Positions 1 through 5,123 of a stretch of DNA of 5,666 nucleotides are shown in pieces. The first letter of the stretch is position 1, and the number at the start of each line of letters is the position of its first letter. Under the pieces are notes generated by a model that saw only the letters and a list, made by a program, of their open reading frames with translations, ran no database searches and was not told the origin of the DNA. Source of the DNA: Acidobacteriota bacterium (GTDB lineage: Bacteria; Acidobacteriota; Terriglobia; Acidiferrales; UBA7541); NCBI GenBank assembly GCA_003224195.1, contig QHYP01000024.1, positions 20,761-26,426 of the forward strand. Reading direction: 5' to 3'. Made by a program: the position numbers and the translations under genes.

Positions 1-423
1 GCCGCAGCGGGTTACGACGACGGGAATGCCAAAAGGCACCGTGTAGGATTTCGCAATGAGCGGCCAATTATCCGCTCGGACGGAACCTTCCTGCGCGACT
101 ACGTGTACGTCGAAGACGGCGCGGCGGCCTATATGCTCTCTGCGGAACGCATGGCCCAAAAACCGGAGCTTCACGGAGAAGCATTCAACTTCTCGAACGA
201 GAGTCCGGTGTCGGTTCTCAACCTGGTCGAGCAAATTCAAAACCTGATGGGTTCCGCGCTGGAACCGGTCATTCAGGATCGCGCCAAGAATGAAATTCGG
301 CATCAGTATCTGAGCGCCACGAAGGCTCGCGAGCAGCTTGGTTGGAAGCCGCTGTTCACGCTGGACGAGGGTCTGCGCAGGACCATCGATTGGTACAGGA
401 CGTTTTTGGGAGTTCCGCAATGA
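1..423 (+). CDS. CDP-glucose 4,6-dehydratase-like SDR enzyme, C-terminal part (5' end outside window)
   Basis: NAD-dependent epimerase/dehydratase of the short-chain dehydrogenase superfamily, closest by eye to CDP-glucose 4,6-dehydratase (RfbG type), which turns CDP-glucose into CDP-4-dehydro-6-deoxyglucose in the cytoplasm. Only the C-terminal substrate-binding part is present. Visible family features are ERPIIRSDGTFLRDYVYVED (from about base 58), then GEAFNFSNE, EIRHQYLS and LGWKPLFTLDEGLRRTIDWY near the end. The Rossmann nucleotide-binding motif and the YxxxK catalytic residues lie upstream of the window. The following gene, a glucose-1-phosphate cytidylyltransferase, supplies the expected substrate and supports the assignment. 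The frame is open to base 1, but its first 18 or so codons do not resemble the family; a frame disruption there is discussed in the findings. The exact NDP-sugar is inferred from context; another NDP-sugar dehydratase or epimerase is possible. Confidence 0.85.
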   Translation, partial: AAAGYDDGNAKRHRVGFRNERPIIRSDGTFLRDYVYVEDGAAAYMLSAERMAQKPELHGEAFNFSNESPVSVLNLVEQIQNLMGSALEPVIQDRAKNEIRHQYLSATKAREQLGWKPLFTLDEGLRRTIDWYRTFLGVPQ

Positions 424-518
424 CTTTCAGGTTCCCGAGTCGTGCCGGGGAACAAGTAGAGCTGCGGCCATCCCCGGCAAATGCGTCGGCAGCGTTCGAA
501 GAGGTGAGCGAACCATGA
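420..518 (+). CDS. candidate 32-aa linker ORF, function unknown
   Basis: An ATG at 420 overlaps the dehydratase stop as ATGA (420-423). The frame runs 32 codons to a TGA at 516-518, which overlaps the cytidylyltransferase start as a second ATGA (515-518). GGGAG at 408-412, seven bases before the ATG, is a good ribosome binding site. The peptide starts MTFRFPSRAGEQ, is rich in Pro, Ala, Ser and Glu, and has no membrane segment, signal peptide or motif that I recognise. It fills the 91-base gap between two enzymes of one pathway, so it could be a real small protein or a translational-coupling leader that keeps ribosomes moving into the next gene. It could also be chance: a short stop-free frame with two 4-base overlaps is not proof. 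Coding status is inference. Confidence 0.35.
   Translation: MTFRFPSRAGEQVELRPSPANASAAFEEVSEP
501..506 (+). promoter_or_regulatory. ribosome binding site of the cytidylyltransferase
   Basis: GAGGTG lies eight bases before the ATG at 515. It fixes the start there, because the open frame extends upstream to base 338 through the dehydratase gene with no comparable site and no homologous residues. Confidence 0.75.
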
Positions 519-1303
519 AGGTAGTGCTTTTCTGCGGCGGGTTGGGGCTTCGCTTGCGCGACTATGCGGAGAACATCCCCAAGCCTTTGGCGACCATCGG
601 CTACCGGCGCATCCTTTTGCACGTGATGAAGTATTATGCCCACTACGGCCACAAGGACTTTGTCCTCTGCCTCGGACACCGCGCCGATGCCATCAAGAAT
701 TACTTCGTGCACTACGACGAATACGTCTCGAACGACTTCACCCTCACGGGCGACGGCAAGAACCTAAATCTGATCAATCGGGACATTCACGACTGGAAAA
801 TCACTTTTGTCGATACCGGCCTCAACTCGAACATTGGGCAGCGCCTTCGCGCCGTCGAGAAGCATCTTGAGGGCGAGGAGATGTTCATGGCGAATTACAC
901 GGATGGGCTCAGCGATTTGCCGTTGCCCGAGCACATCGATCACTTTCAGCGCCAAGGCAAAACCGCCAGCTTCCTTTGTATCCGGCCGAACCTGAGCTAT
1001 CACCTCGTTACTCTGAACGGCGGCGATCTGGTGACCGGCATCGAGGACATCACCCGGAGCAACATTCGCATCAACGGCGGCTACTTCATTTTTCGCAAGA
1101 ACATCTTCAAATACATCCGCGAGGGCGAAGAGCTCGTCCAGGAACCCTTCCGCCGTCTCGTCGCGGAACAGCAGCTCCTGGCCTATCGCTACGACGGTTT
1201 CTGGGCCTGCATGGACACCTTCAAGGATAAGCAGCAGCTCGACGACCTCTATGCGCAGGGGAAAGCGCCTTGGGAAGTCTGGAAGACTCCCGGCGGCATC
1301 TGA
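515..1303 (+). CDS. rfbF: glucose-1-phosphate cytidylyltransferase
   Basis: Nucleotidyltransferase of 262 aa, close to the usual length of about 257 for RfbF. It joins CTP and glucose-1-phosphate to give CDP-glucose and pyrophosphate in the cytoplasm, the first step toward CDP-linked deoxysugars. The N-terminus MKVVLFCGGLGLRLR is the nucleotide-binding loop, with IPKPLATIG at residues 21-29. ANYTDGLSDL (126-135) matches the metal-binding region, with D130 the likely ligand. NGGYFIF (187-193), EPFRRL (210-215), DGFWACMDTFKDKQQLDDL (227-245) and GKAPWEVW (249-256) are the C-terminal signature of this family rather than of RmlA. The loop has Leu where GGxGTR is canonical, and NYTDG where YGDG is usual, so it belongs to a divergent branch. 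Function is confident at family level. Base specificity for CTP rests on overall resemblance. It sits just after the dehydratase that would use its product. Confidence 0.88.
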   Translation: MKVVLFCGGLGLRLRDYAENIPKPLATIGYRRILLHVMKYYAHYGHKDFVLCLGHRADAIKNYFVHYDEYVSNDFTLTGDGKNLNLINRDIHDWKITFVDTGLNSNIGQRLRAVEKHLEGEEMFMANYTDGLSDLPLPEHIDHFQRQGKTASFLCIRPNLSYHLVTLNGGDLVTGIEDITRSNIRINGGYFIFRKNIFKYIREGEELVQEPFRRLVAEQQLLAYRYDGFWACMDTFKDKQQLDDLYAQGKAPWEVWKTPGGI

Positions 1304-1312
1304 GTCCACGGA

Positions 1313-1972
1313 ATGCTTTCCTTCCACTTCGCCAAGCCGGGTCGCGCGAACTACAAGGTTCTCTGTCTCGGCGCTCATTCGGACGACATTGAAATCGGCT
1401 GCGGGGGATCAATCCTCGAGCTTTTGCGGGGATACCGCAATCTGGAGTTTCACTGGATCGTGTTCAGTTCCGGCGGCGAGCGCGAACGCGAAGCGCGCCG
1501 CAGTGCGGCCCTTTTCTTGAAGGGCGCGGCGGCGAAAAACGTCCTCGTCCATGATTTCCGCAATGGCTATTTCCCTTCGATCATCGGCGAGATAAAAGAC
1601 TACTTTGAGGACCTGAAGAGACAGCTTTCACCGGACTTGATCTTCACCCACGCCCGTCATGACCTTCATCAGGATCATCATGTTCTCAATCAGCTCACCT
1701 GGAACACCTGGCGAAACCATTCCATCCTCGAATATGAGATTCCGAAGTATGATGGCGATCTCGGTACGCCGAATTTCTATGTGCCTTTTAGCCGGAAGAT
1801 CGCCGACCGCAAAATCAAATTCCTGATGGATTGCTTTGGAACCCAGCGGGACAAGCGCTGGTTCACCCGGGATACGTTTCAAGGCCTTATGCGGATTCGC
1901 GGCGTCGAAGTGAATGCCCCGGGACAATTTGCCGAAGGTTTCTACGCCCGCAAACTCCTGTTCGGAAACTGA
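1313..1972 (+). CDS. PIG-L/LmbE family deacetylase
   Basis: 219-aa zinc-dependent N-deacetylase family protein. AHSDDIEIGCGG at residues 21-32 is the family's AHPDDE motif, with H22, D25 and neighbouring acidic residues as expected zinc and catalytic positions. The second signature is H116-D-L-H-Q-D-H122 (bases about 1658-1678), supplying the other metal-binding histidine. Family members remove acetyl groups from GlcNAc-linked lipids, mycothiol precursors, antibiotics and polysaccharide intermediates. Here the operon points to a sugar nucleotide, lipid-linked sugar or glycan substrate, but the sequence does not say which. No signal peptide is seen, so it is probably cytoplasmic. The ATG lies nine bases after the cytidylyltransferase stop, in the same frame, with no strong ribosome binding site, so it is probably translated by coupling to the upstream gene. 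No alternative in-frame start exists before the catalytic motif. Confidence 0.88.
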   Translation: MLSFHFAKPGRANYKVLCLGAHSDDIEIGCGGSILELLRGYRNLEFHWIVFSSGGEREREARRSAALFLKGAAAKNVLVHDFRNGYFPSIIGEIKDYFEDLKRQLSPDLIFTHARHDLHQDHHVLNQLTWNTWRNHSILEYEIPKYDGDLGTPNFYVPFSRKIADRKIKFLMDCFGTQRDKRWFTRDTFQGLMRIRGVEVNAPGQFAEGFYARKLLFGN

Positions 1973-1993
1973 ACCGGTTGCGCACCAGGGAAT

Positions 1994-1999
1994 GGAGGA
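1994..1999 (+). promoter_or_regulatory. ribosome binding site of the glycosyltransferase
   Basis: GGAGGA, five bases before the ATG at 2005. It decides the start: the frame is open back to 1831, but that part lies inside the deacetylase gene and has no glycosyltransferase features. Confidence 0.8.
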
Positions 2000-2004
2000 A
2001 TTGT

Positions 2005-2910
2005 ATGGAAGAACGCAGTCGGAAGCCTCGCGTCAGCGTGGGGATGCCGGTTTACAACTGCGAGCGTTACGTTGCGGAAGCCATTGAATCCCATCTGCGC
2101 CAGACCTACACCGATTTCGAGCTTGTTATCACGGATAACGCTTCGACCGACCGCTCCGAGGAGATTTGCCGCGCCTATGCCTCGCGCGACCCGCGCATTA
2201 AATACCACCGCAATCCGGAAAACTTAGGGGCGGGAGGCAATTTTCGGCGTTGCTTTGAGCTCGCACAGGGCGATTACTTCCGCTGGACGCCTTCCGATGA
2301 TGTTGTCGGCCCGGAACTTCTCGAGCTCTGTGTAGAAGTGCTCGATCGAGACCCTTCGGTGCTGGTCGCCTATCCCCGCACCCGACTGATCGATGCAAAT
2401 GGACGCATCCTCCAGGACTATGACGAAAACCTTCACCTCATCAACGACCGCCCCAGCGCGCGCTTCGAAGGGGTGATGCGCAACCTGCGTCTTTGCAATC
2501 TGCAATATGGCCTCACGCGGAGGGAAGTGCTGGGCAGAACGGGTCTGATGCGAAGCTATACCGGCGGTGATATCCCCTTGATCCTCGAGCTGTCGCTCTA
2601 CGGTAAATTCTACGAAGTGCCCGAGCATCTTTTTTATCGGCGAATGCACGAGAGCGCGGCCAGCGCGATGAAGGACGAGAAAGACGTCATGAACCTTTAC
2701 GACCCCAAGAAACGCGACAGCATCTTTCTTTACCACTGGGTCCACTTGGGAGCCAACCTCAAATCCATCGCCCGGGCGCCCATCTCTTTTTCCGAAAAGA
2801 TCCGTTGCTATGCCCTCCAGACGCGCTGGGCCATTTGGGACCGCAGCGAGTATTTCCAAGAGCTGACCGGCGCAATGGGCCAAGCTGCCCGAAAGCTCTC
2901 CAACCCGTAG
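2005..2910 (+). CDS. family 2 glycosyltransferase
   Basis: 301-aa GT-A fold glycosyltransferase of family GT2, expected to transfer a sugar from a nucleotide donor to a lipid-linked or growing surface glycan at the inner face of the cytoplasmic membrane. VSVGMPVYN (residues 10-18) is the first nucleotide-binding strand. DNASTDRS (44-51) is the usual DxSxD-type motif. ENLGAGGNF (72-80) follows, and TPSDD (95-99) is the metal-binding DxD-equivalent. YRRMHESAAS (around bases 2635-2664) matches the C-terminal HxxS-type motif common in this subgroup. No transmembrane segment is evident, so membrane contact would be peripheral. It begins 32 bases after the deacetylase and is the last recognisable gene of the operon. 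Donor and acceptor cannot be told from sequence; by context a deoxysugar or amino sugar is possible. Confidence 0.9.
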   Translation: MEERSRKPRVSVGMPVYNCERYVAEAIESHLRQTYTDFELVITDNASTDRSEEICRAYASRDPRIKYHRNPENLGAGGNFRRCFELAQGDYFRWTPSDDVVGPELLELCVEVLDRDPSVLVAYPRTRLIDANGRILQDYDENLHLINDRPSARFEGVMRNLRLCNLQYGLTRREVLGRTGLMRSYTGGDIPLILELSLYGKFYEVPEHLFYRRMHESAASAMKDEKDVMNLYDPKKRDSIFLYHWVHLGANLKSIARAPISFSEKIRCYALQTRWAIWDRSEYFQELTGAMGQAARKLSNP

Positions 2911-3152
2911 TCTCTACTTGGTCCGTAGCGCAGGGCCGTAGGCTCCGGGCGGAGCTATCTCTTGCGCTCGCCCCCTCTCCCCACGGCTAAGTCGACGACG
3001 TGGCCCGTTTGCGGTGGGTTCCATCCCGGGCTTGCTCGGAGTCGCATTTCCGCAAACCAAAACCATTCCTGACTGTGGGGAACAGTGATGCCAGGAATCT
3101 GCAGCCAGTTTCCCTTTTTCTGCTCTCGGGCAGATTCCTTTCTTGGAACCAG
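2911..3152 (+). other. intergenic region after the polysaccharide operon
   Basis: About 240 bases with no convincing gene. The first part is GC-rich and holds a short hairpin (GCTCC 2942-2946, loop GGGC, GGAGC 2951-2955) with no T-run after it, so it is at best a weak terminator for the operon. The second part, from about 3060, becomes AT-richer and contains the inverted-repeat chain described separately. Open frames on both strands here give proteins I cannot recognise. Confidence 0.6.
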
Positions 3153-3166
3153 TTGATAAAGAAAGG
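3065..3166 (+). repeat. chain of overlapping inverted repeats before the PEP-CTERM-like ORF
   Basis: Three perfect inverted repeats follow one another and share bases. Stem A pairs ATTCCTG (3065-3071) with CAGGAAT (3092-3098), with an inner stem ACTGT (3072-3076) to ACAGT (3082-3086) and a 5-base bulge. Stem B pairs GGAATCTGC (3094-3102) with GCAGATTCC (3130-3138). Stem C pairs CCTTTCTT (3137-3144) with AAGAAAGG (3159-3166). A and B compete for 3094-3098, so they cannot both form fully. The loop of C holds the candidate TTG start at 3153. This is the geometry of a switching leader RNA, but I match it to no known riboswitch family; DNA-binding sites or chance are alternatives. Confidence 0.45.
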
Positions 3167-3374
3167 CTTACGCAAAAAGGTGTTTGGCATCGAGGCTGCC
3201 ACAATATGTAGCATGACACTGACGCTTACTTTTCTGAACTCGCTTCCCGAACCTGGGGGTCTGGCTCTGATTGGGTTGAGCCTGATTATTGCGGCTTATG
3301 TCCTGAGAAAGAGACTCATCCACGTGCATCCGGACTTGGACGCCACCTCAAAGGCCGAGGCCCAGCCGAAGTAG
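3153..3374 (+). CDS. small protein with a PEP-CTERM-like C-terminal sorting signal
   Basis: A 73-aa frame if read from TTG 3153; ATG 3213 would give 53 aa and GTG 3180 is also possible, so the start is unsure. From the TTG the product opens with a basic stretch (IKKGLRKK) and a hydrophobic run, like a signal peptide. It then passes straight into LPEPGGLALIGL, a further hydrophobic segment of about 15 residues ending AAYVL, and the basic cluster RKR. PEP, hydrophobic helix and basic cluster is the layout of PEP-CTERM signals, which exosortase recognises and cleaves in bacteria that make exopolysaccharide. A polar tail of 19 residues after RKR is longer than usual. Almost no mature domain remains between the two segments, so it may instead be a two-helix membrane peptide. 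No exosortase gene is in the window. A weak GGA lies five bases before the TTG. Confidence 0.5.
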   Translation: MIKKGLRKKVFGIEAATICSMTLTLTFLNSLPEPGGLALIGLSLIIAAYVLRKRLIHVHPDLDATSKAEAQPK

Positions 3375-3729
3375 TCCCGCCGTCTGTTCGATTTTCCGTT
3401 CCTCCTCCTCCCACGCTTTCCAAGCGGGGCGCTTGCCGGGCTTCTATCGAGCTTGGGACCCGACGGCATCGCTTTCATTGTCTGAGCCCTCGAAGGCTAG
3501 TGCTGTCCGCCTGGAGCTACGGGGGCAGCGCGAGGTTGCTCGGCAGGGCGCCGATCACGCGAGCAGTGTGGAACCCTTCGCGATGATTGCTGAAATGCAA
3601 AAGGGCCAGGCTCGCCTGCGCGAACCCGACCCTTTGGAAGTTTGCATCAGCTCCGCGCTTACCCCCCTAGCCGTCCACCGCGGGGCTAAGCCTCGAAGCC
3701 GAGCTGTTTGCCAACCTCGCCAGTCCCCG
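3375..3729. other. convergent intergenic region
   Basis: About 355 bases between the stops of two converging genes. It holds the - strand terminator at 3600-3635 and a small hairpin at 3421-3435 (CAAGCG, loop GGG, CGCTTG) with no T-run. A + strand frame crosses most of it, but it overlaps the terminator and the end of the - strand gene and resembles no protein, so I do not call it. Confidence 0.6.
3600..3635 (-). terminator. rho-independent terminator of the - strand secreted-protein gene
   Basis: Read on the - strand, a 15-base arm (AAAGGGTCGGGTTCG, 3635 to 3621) pairs with CGAGCCTGGCCCTTT (3614 to 3600) around a 6-base loop. All 15 positions pair, three of them as G-U wobbles, and the arm ends in UUUU (3602-3599), with UUU again after GCA. 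On the + strand the same three positions are C-A mismatches, so the structure suits RNA made from the - strand. It lies about 95 bases after the stop of the gene at 3730-4650. Confidence 0.75.
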
Positions 3730-4650
3730 CTAGAAGTTGCAATTCACGAAGATTTCGATGCTGCCTGTTTTGAAGCCCGCAGGGACCTTGACTTCTAAGG
3801 TTTGCGGTCCGGTGAAATACTGGATCGGCCCGTTGGGAACCTGGATGCTGATGTTTCCCACGGTGCAGCCGGGCTGATTGAAAATCACAAAATGGTGCAC
3901 GCCAGTCTCGACGTCTTCCACCTTCGCCGATTCCTGAGGGCTGGTTGCGCACACCGTGTTGGATACGCCGAGAGTATCGATCCAAGTCTCGCAGATGAAG
4001 GGTATGTTCTGGCCGGTGCTATTGACAAAGTTTGTGTCCATCTCGCGATTTCCGGTCGTCGTGCGCGCCTTGAAATTGTCGGTCTTGGAGTGCGACGGAA
4101 TGAACCCGTGGAAGTCCCCTCCGGTGATCCCGCAGTCTATCGTACCCAGGGGGTCGGCCACTCCTAGCGTCGTGCAGCCGTCAATGTAGTTTTGTACCGG
4201 CGTGGCCCACGCCTTGTACTCGCCGCCGTTGTTCGGCGTATCCGCGTACGGCATGAGCTGGACGGTGACGGAATTGCGGCCGCTATCGAAGCCTGTGAGA
4301 TGCTGGCAGCCGGTAACGACCACGCCGTTGATGTTGCCGTTGAGCACCGTGAACTGCCTGCATCTGGCCGGGTCCAGTGACAGCAGCGTTTTTCCTGAAG
4401 GGTCGGTCACTTGAAAAACATAAGTCCCGTCCGGCAGTCCCGCCGCTGTGGAAGGCGCGCCCGGCGGCGGTCCTCCGTCCAAGTAGACATCGGACTTGGA
4501 CGCATAAATGTTGAAGTTCACGGCGCTGCCGTCCGGAAGCGTCGTGAAAATGGCCCCCGAGAGTTGCGCTTGAGCTGGGATACTACATCCCAGCAGTACC
4601 ACAACTGCCAAGCCCAACCCGCACGCATACTTGAAAAAGTCTGGCTTCAT
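3730..4650 (-). CDS. secreted 8-cysteine protein of unknown function
   Basis: 306-aa exported protein that I do not recognise by name. The N-terminus MKPDFFKYACGLGLAVVVLL... is a signal peptide: a lysine-bearing n-region, a hydrophobic core at about residues 9-21, and a likely signal peptidase I site after A-Q-A (26-28). LLGC (19-22) resembles a weak lipobox, so a lipoprotein is a lesser possibility. The mature part has eight cysteines (97, 115, 159, 173, 220, 234, 262, 304), which suggests disulfides outside the cytoplasm. Blocks GAIFTTLPDGS (32-42), DGTYVFQVTDPSGK (74-87), TPNNGGEYKAWATPV (138-152) and FHGFIPSHSKTDNFK (180-194) look like those of uncharacterised secreted proteins I recall from Acidobacteriota and similar phyla. 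Composition rich in Gly, Thr, Val and Asn suggests a beta-sandwich fold. It is transcribed alone, toward its own terminator. Confidence 0.82.
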   Translation of the reverse strand: MKPDFFKYACGLGLAVVVLLGCSIPAQAQLSGAIFTTLPDGSAVNFNIYASKSDVYLDGGPPPGAPSTAAGLPDGTYVFQVTDPSGKTLLSLDPARCRQFTVLNGNINGVVVTGCQHLTGFDSGRNSVTVQLMPYADTPNNGGEYKAWATPVQNYIDGCTTLGVADPLGTIDCGITGGDFHGFIPSHSKTDNFKARTTTGNREMDTNFVNSTGQNIPFICETWIDTLGVSNTVCATSPQESAKVEDVETGVHHFVIFNQPGCTVGNISIQVPNGPIQYFTGPQTLEVKVPAGFKTGSIEIFVNCNF

Positions 4651-4656
4651 CGATTC

Positions 4657-4663
4657 TCTCCTC
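4657..4663 (-). promoter_or_regulatory. ribosome binding site of the secreted-protein gene
   Basis: GAGGAGA on the - strand, six bases before the ATG at 4650. It selects that start over an in-frame ATG 15 bases upstream and a longer frame reaching 4719. It also places the signal peptide at the very N-terminus. Confidence 0.8.
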
Positions 4664-4737
4664 ATCTCTATCTCAATTTGAATTGGATTCACAAACTTCC
4701 CCTGCGCTTTTTGCTGCAAGACTCACGCCAGAGGGCG

Positions 4738-4755
4738 AGATTTCTTTCGAAATCT
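4738..4755. repeat. 7-bp inverted repeat
   Basis: AGATTTC and GAAATCT flank a 4-base loop. It lies about 90 bases upstream of the - strand gene start, where an operator could be. No T-run follows on either strand, so it is not a terminator. A related stretch, GGGCGAAATCTTC at 4790-4802, recalls the left arm and its flank at 4733-4744 imperfectly. Confidence 0.4.
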
Positions 4756-4864
4756 TCAAACAAAAGAATTCACGGCTCTTAAGCGGGAAGGGCGAAATCT
4801 TCTGCATCGAAATTCGTATGCGTCAGCCCAGAGATTTGCAGACTTGTGGCATTTGCATGCAGAG

Positions 4865-5002
4865 AATGTGTACGGCGCCGTGGGATATGCTTCTCCGGAC
4901 ATGCCCTAAGTTTGGCCATAATTGAGCTCTGGGCCGCGCCGCAAGAAGCCGGCGAGCCAGCGGAAACCTGATGCATCATCGCCTGATAATGTGTACCGCG
5001 CC
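4865..5002 (+). repeat. 15-base direct repeat pair
   Basis: AATGTGTACGGCGCC at 4865-4879 recurs as AATGTGTACCGCGCC at 4988-5002 with one mismatch, 123 bases apart start to start. The first copy overlaps the palindrome ACGGCGCCGT. The position between divergent promoters would fit paired regulator sites, but no regulator is known. Confidence 0.4.
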
Positions 5003-5052
5003 TGGTGGCGTTACCTATCCCACCAACCTGTGGTCGCGTGGTTGCCGGTTGC

Positions 5053-5061
5053 TGTTACACT
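5053..5061 (+). promoter_or_regulatory. possible extended -10 promoter element
   Basis: TGTTACACT fits the TGn-TAnAnT form of an extended -10 box, about 62 bases before the ATG at 5124. There is no good -35 box at the right distance, so this is weak. A start point about seven bases on would fall inside the hairpin at 5058-5075. Confidence 0.25.
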
Positions 5062-5075
5062 GATTTCGGTCAGTG
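5058..5075 (+). repeat. stem-loop with UUCG loop before the surface-protein gene
   Basis: CACTGA (5058-5063) and TCAGTG (5070-5075) pair perfectly. A further U-G pair on the + strand leaves a UUCG tetraloop. It lies about 50 bases before the ATG and overlaps the candidate -10 box. There is no T-run, so it is an operator or a 5' leader hairpin rather than a terminator. Confidence 0.4.
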
Positions 5076-5123
5076 ACGTCCCGATCGGCAGGACATGTTC
5101 TTCGGAGGCGGGGTGATTCCAAG

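Larger units (their letters stand above)
4651..5123. other. divergent intergenic region
   Basis: 473 bases between two genes transcribed away from each other, so it should hold both promoters. I see no strong paired -35/-10 boxes for the - strand gene. Visible structure includes a hairpin at 4738-4755, two perfect 10-base palindromes (ACGGCGCCGT at 4872-4881 and TGATGCATCA at 4969-4978), a 15-base direct repeat and a hairpin at 5058-5075. Short open frames here give no recognisable protein. Confidence 0.6.

Noticed and set aside
338..514. N-terminal extension of the cytidylyltransferase frame
   Set aside because: It overlaps the dehydratase gene and has no family residues; GAGGTG before 515 fixes the start at a normal RfbF length.
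764..1378. Long - strand open frame opposite the cytidylyltransferase
   Set aside because: It is a shadow of a well-supported + strand gene and its translation resembles no family.
1831..2004. N-terminal extension of the glycosyltransferase frame
   Set aside because: It lies inside the deacetylase gene; GGAGGA before 2005 and the GT2 motif at residues 10-18 fix the start.
2224..2883. Long - strand open frame opposite the glycosyltransferase
   Set aside because: It lies wholly inside a gene with clear GT2 motifs and has no recognisable product.
3185..3200. Possible sigma-54 promoter (TGGCAT with GG-N10-GC spacing), tempting because PEP-CTERM genes can be sigma-54 controlled
   Set aside because: Its start point would fall near 3211, leaving no leader for ATG 3213 and lying inside the frame if TTG 3153 is the start; three consensus positions also mismatch.
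2914..3219. Two overlapping - strand frames opposite the leader and small ORF
   Set aside because: Neither gives a recognisable protein, and both cross the inverted-repeat chain and the PEP-CTERM-like frame.
3421..3435. Hairpin CAAGCG-GGG-CGCTTG as terminator of the small ORF
   Set aside because: No T-run follows on either strand and the stem is short.
3433..3798. + strand open frame across the convergent region
   Set aside because: It spans the - strand terminator and the end of the secreted-protein gene, and the product is unrecognisable.
4683..4925. Cysteine-containing + strand frame in the divergent intergenic region
   Set aside because: It has a TTG start, no ribosome site and no homology by eye; it overlaps the likely promoter of the - strand gene.
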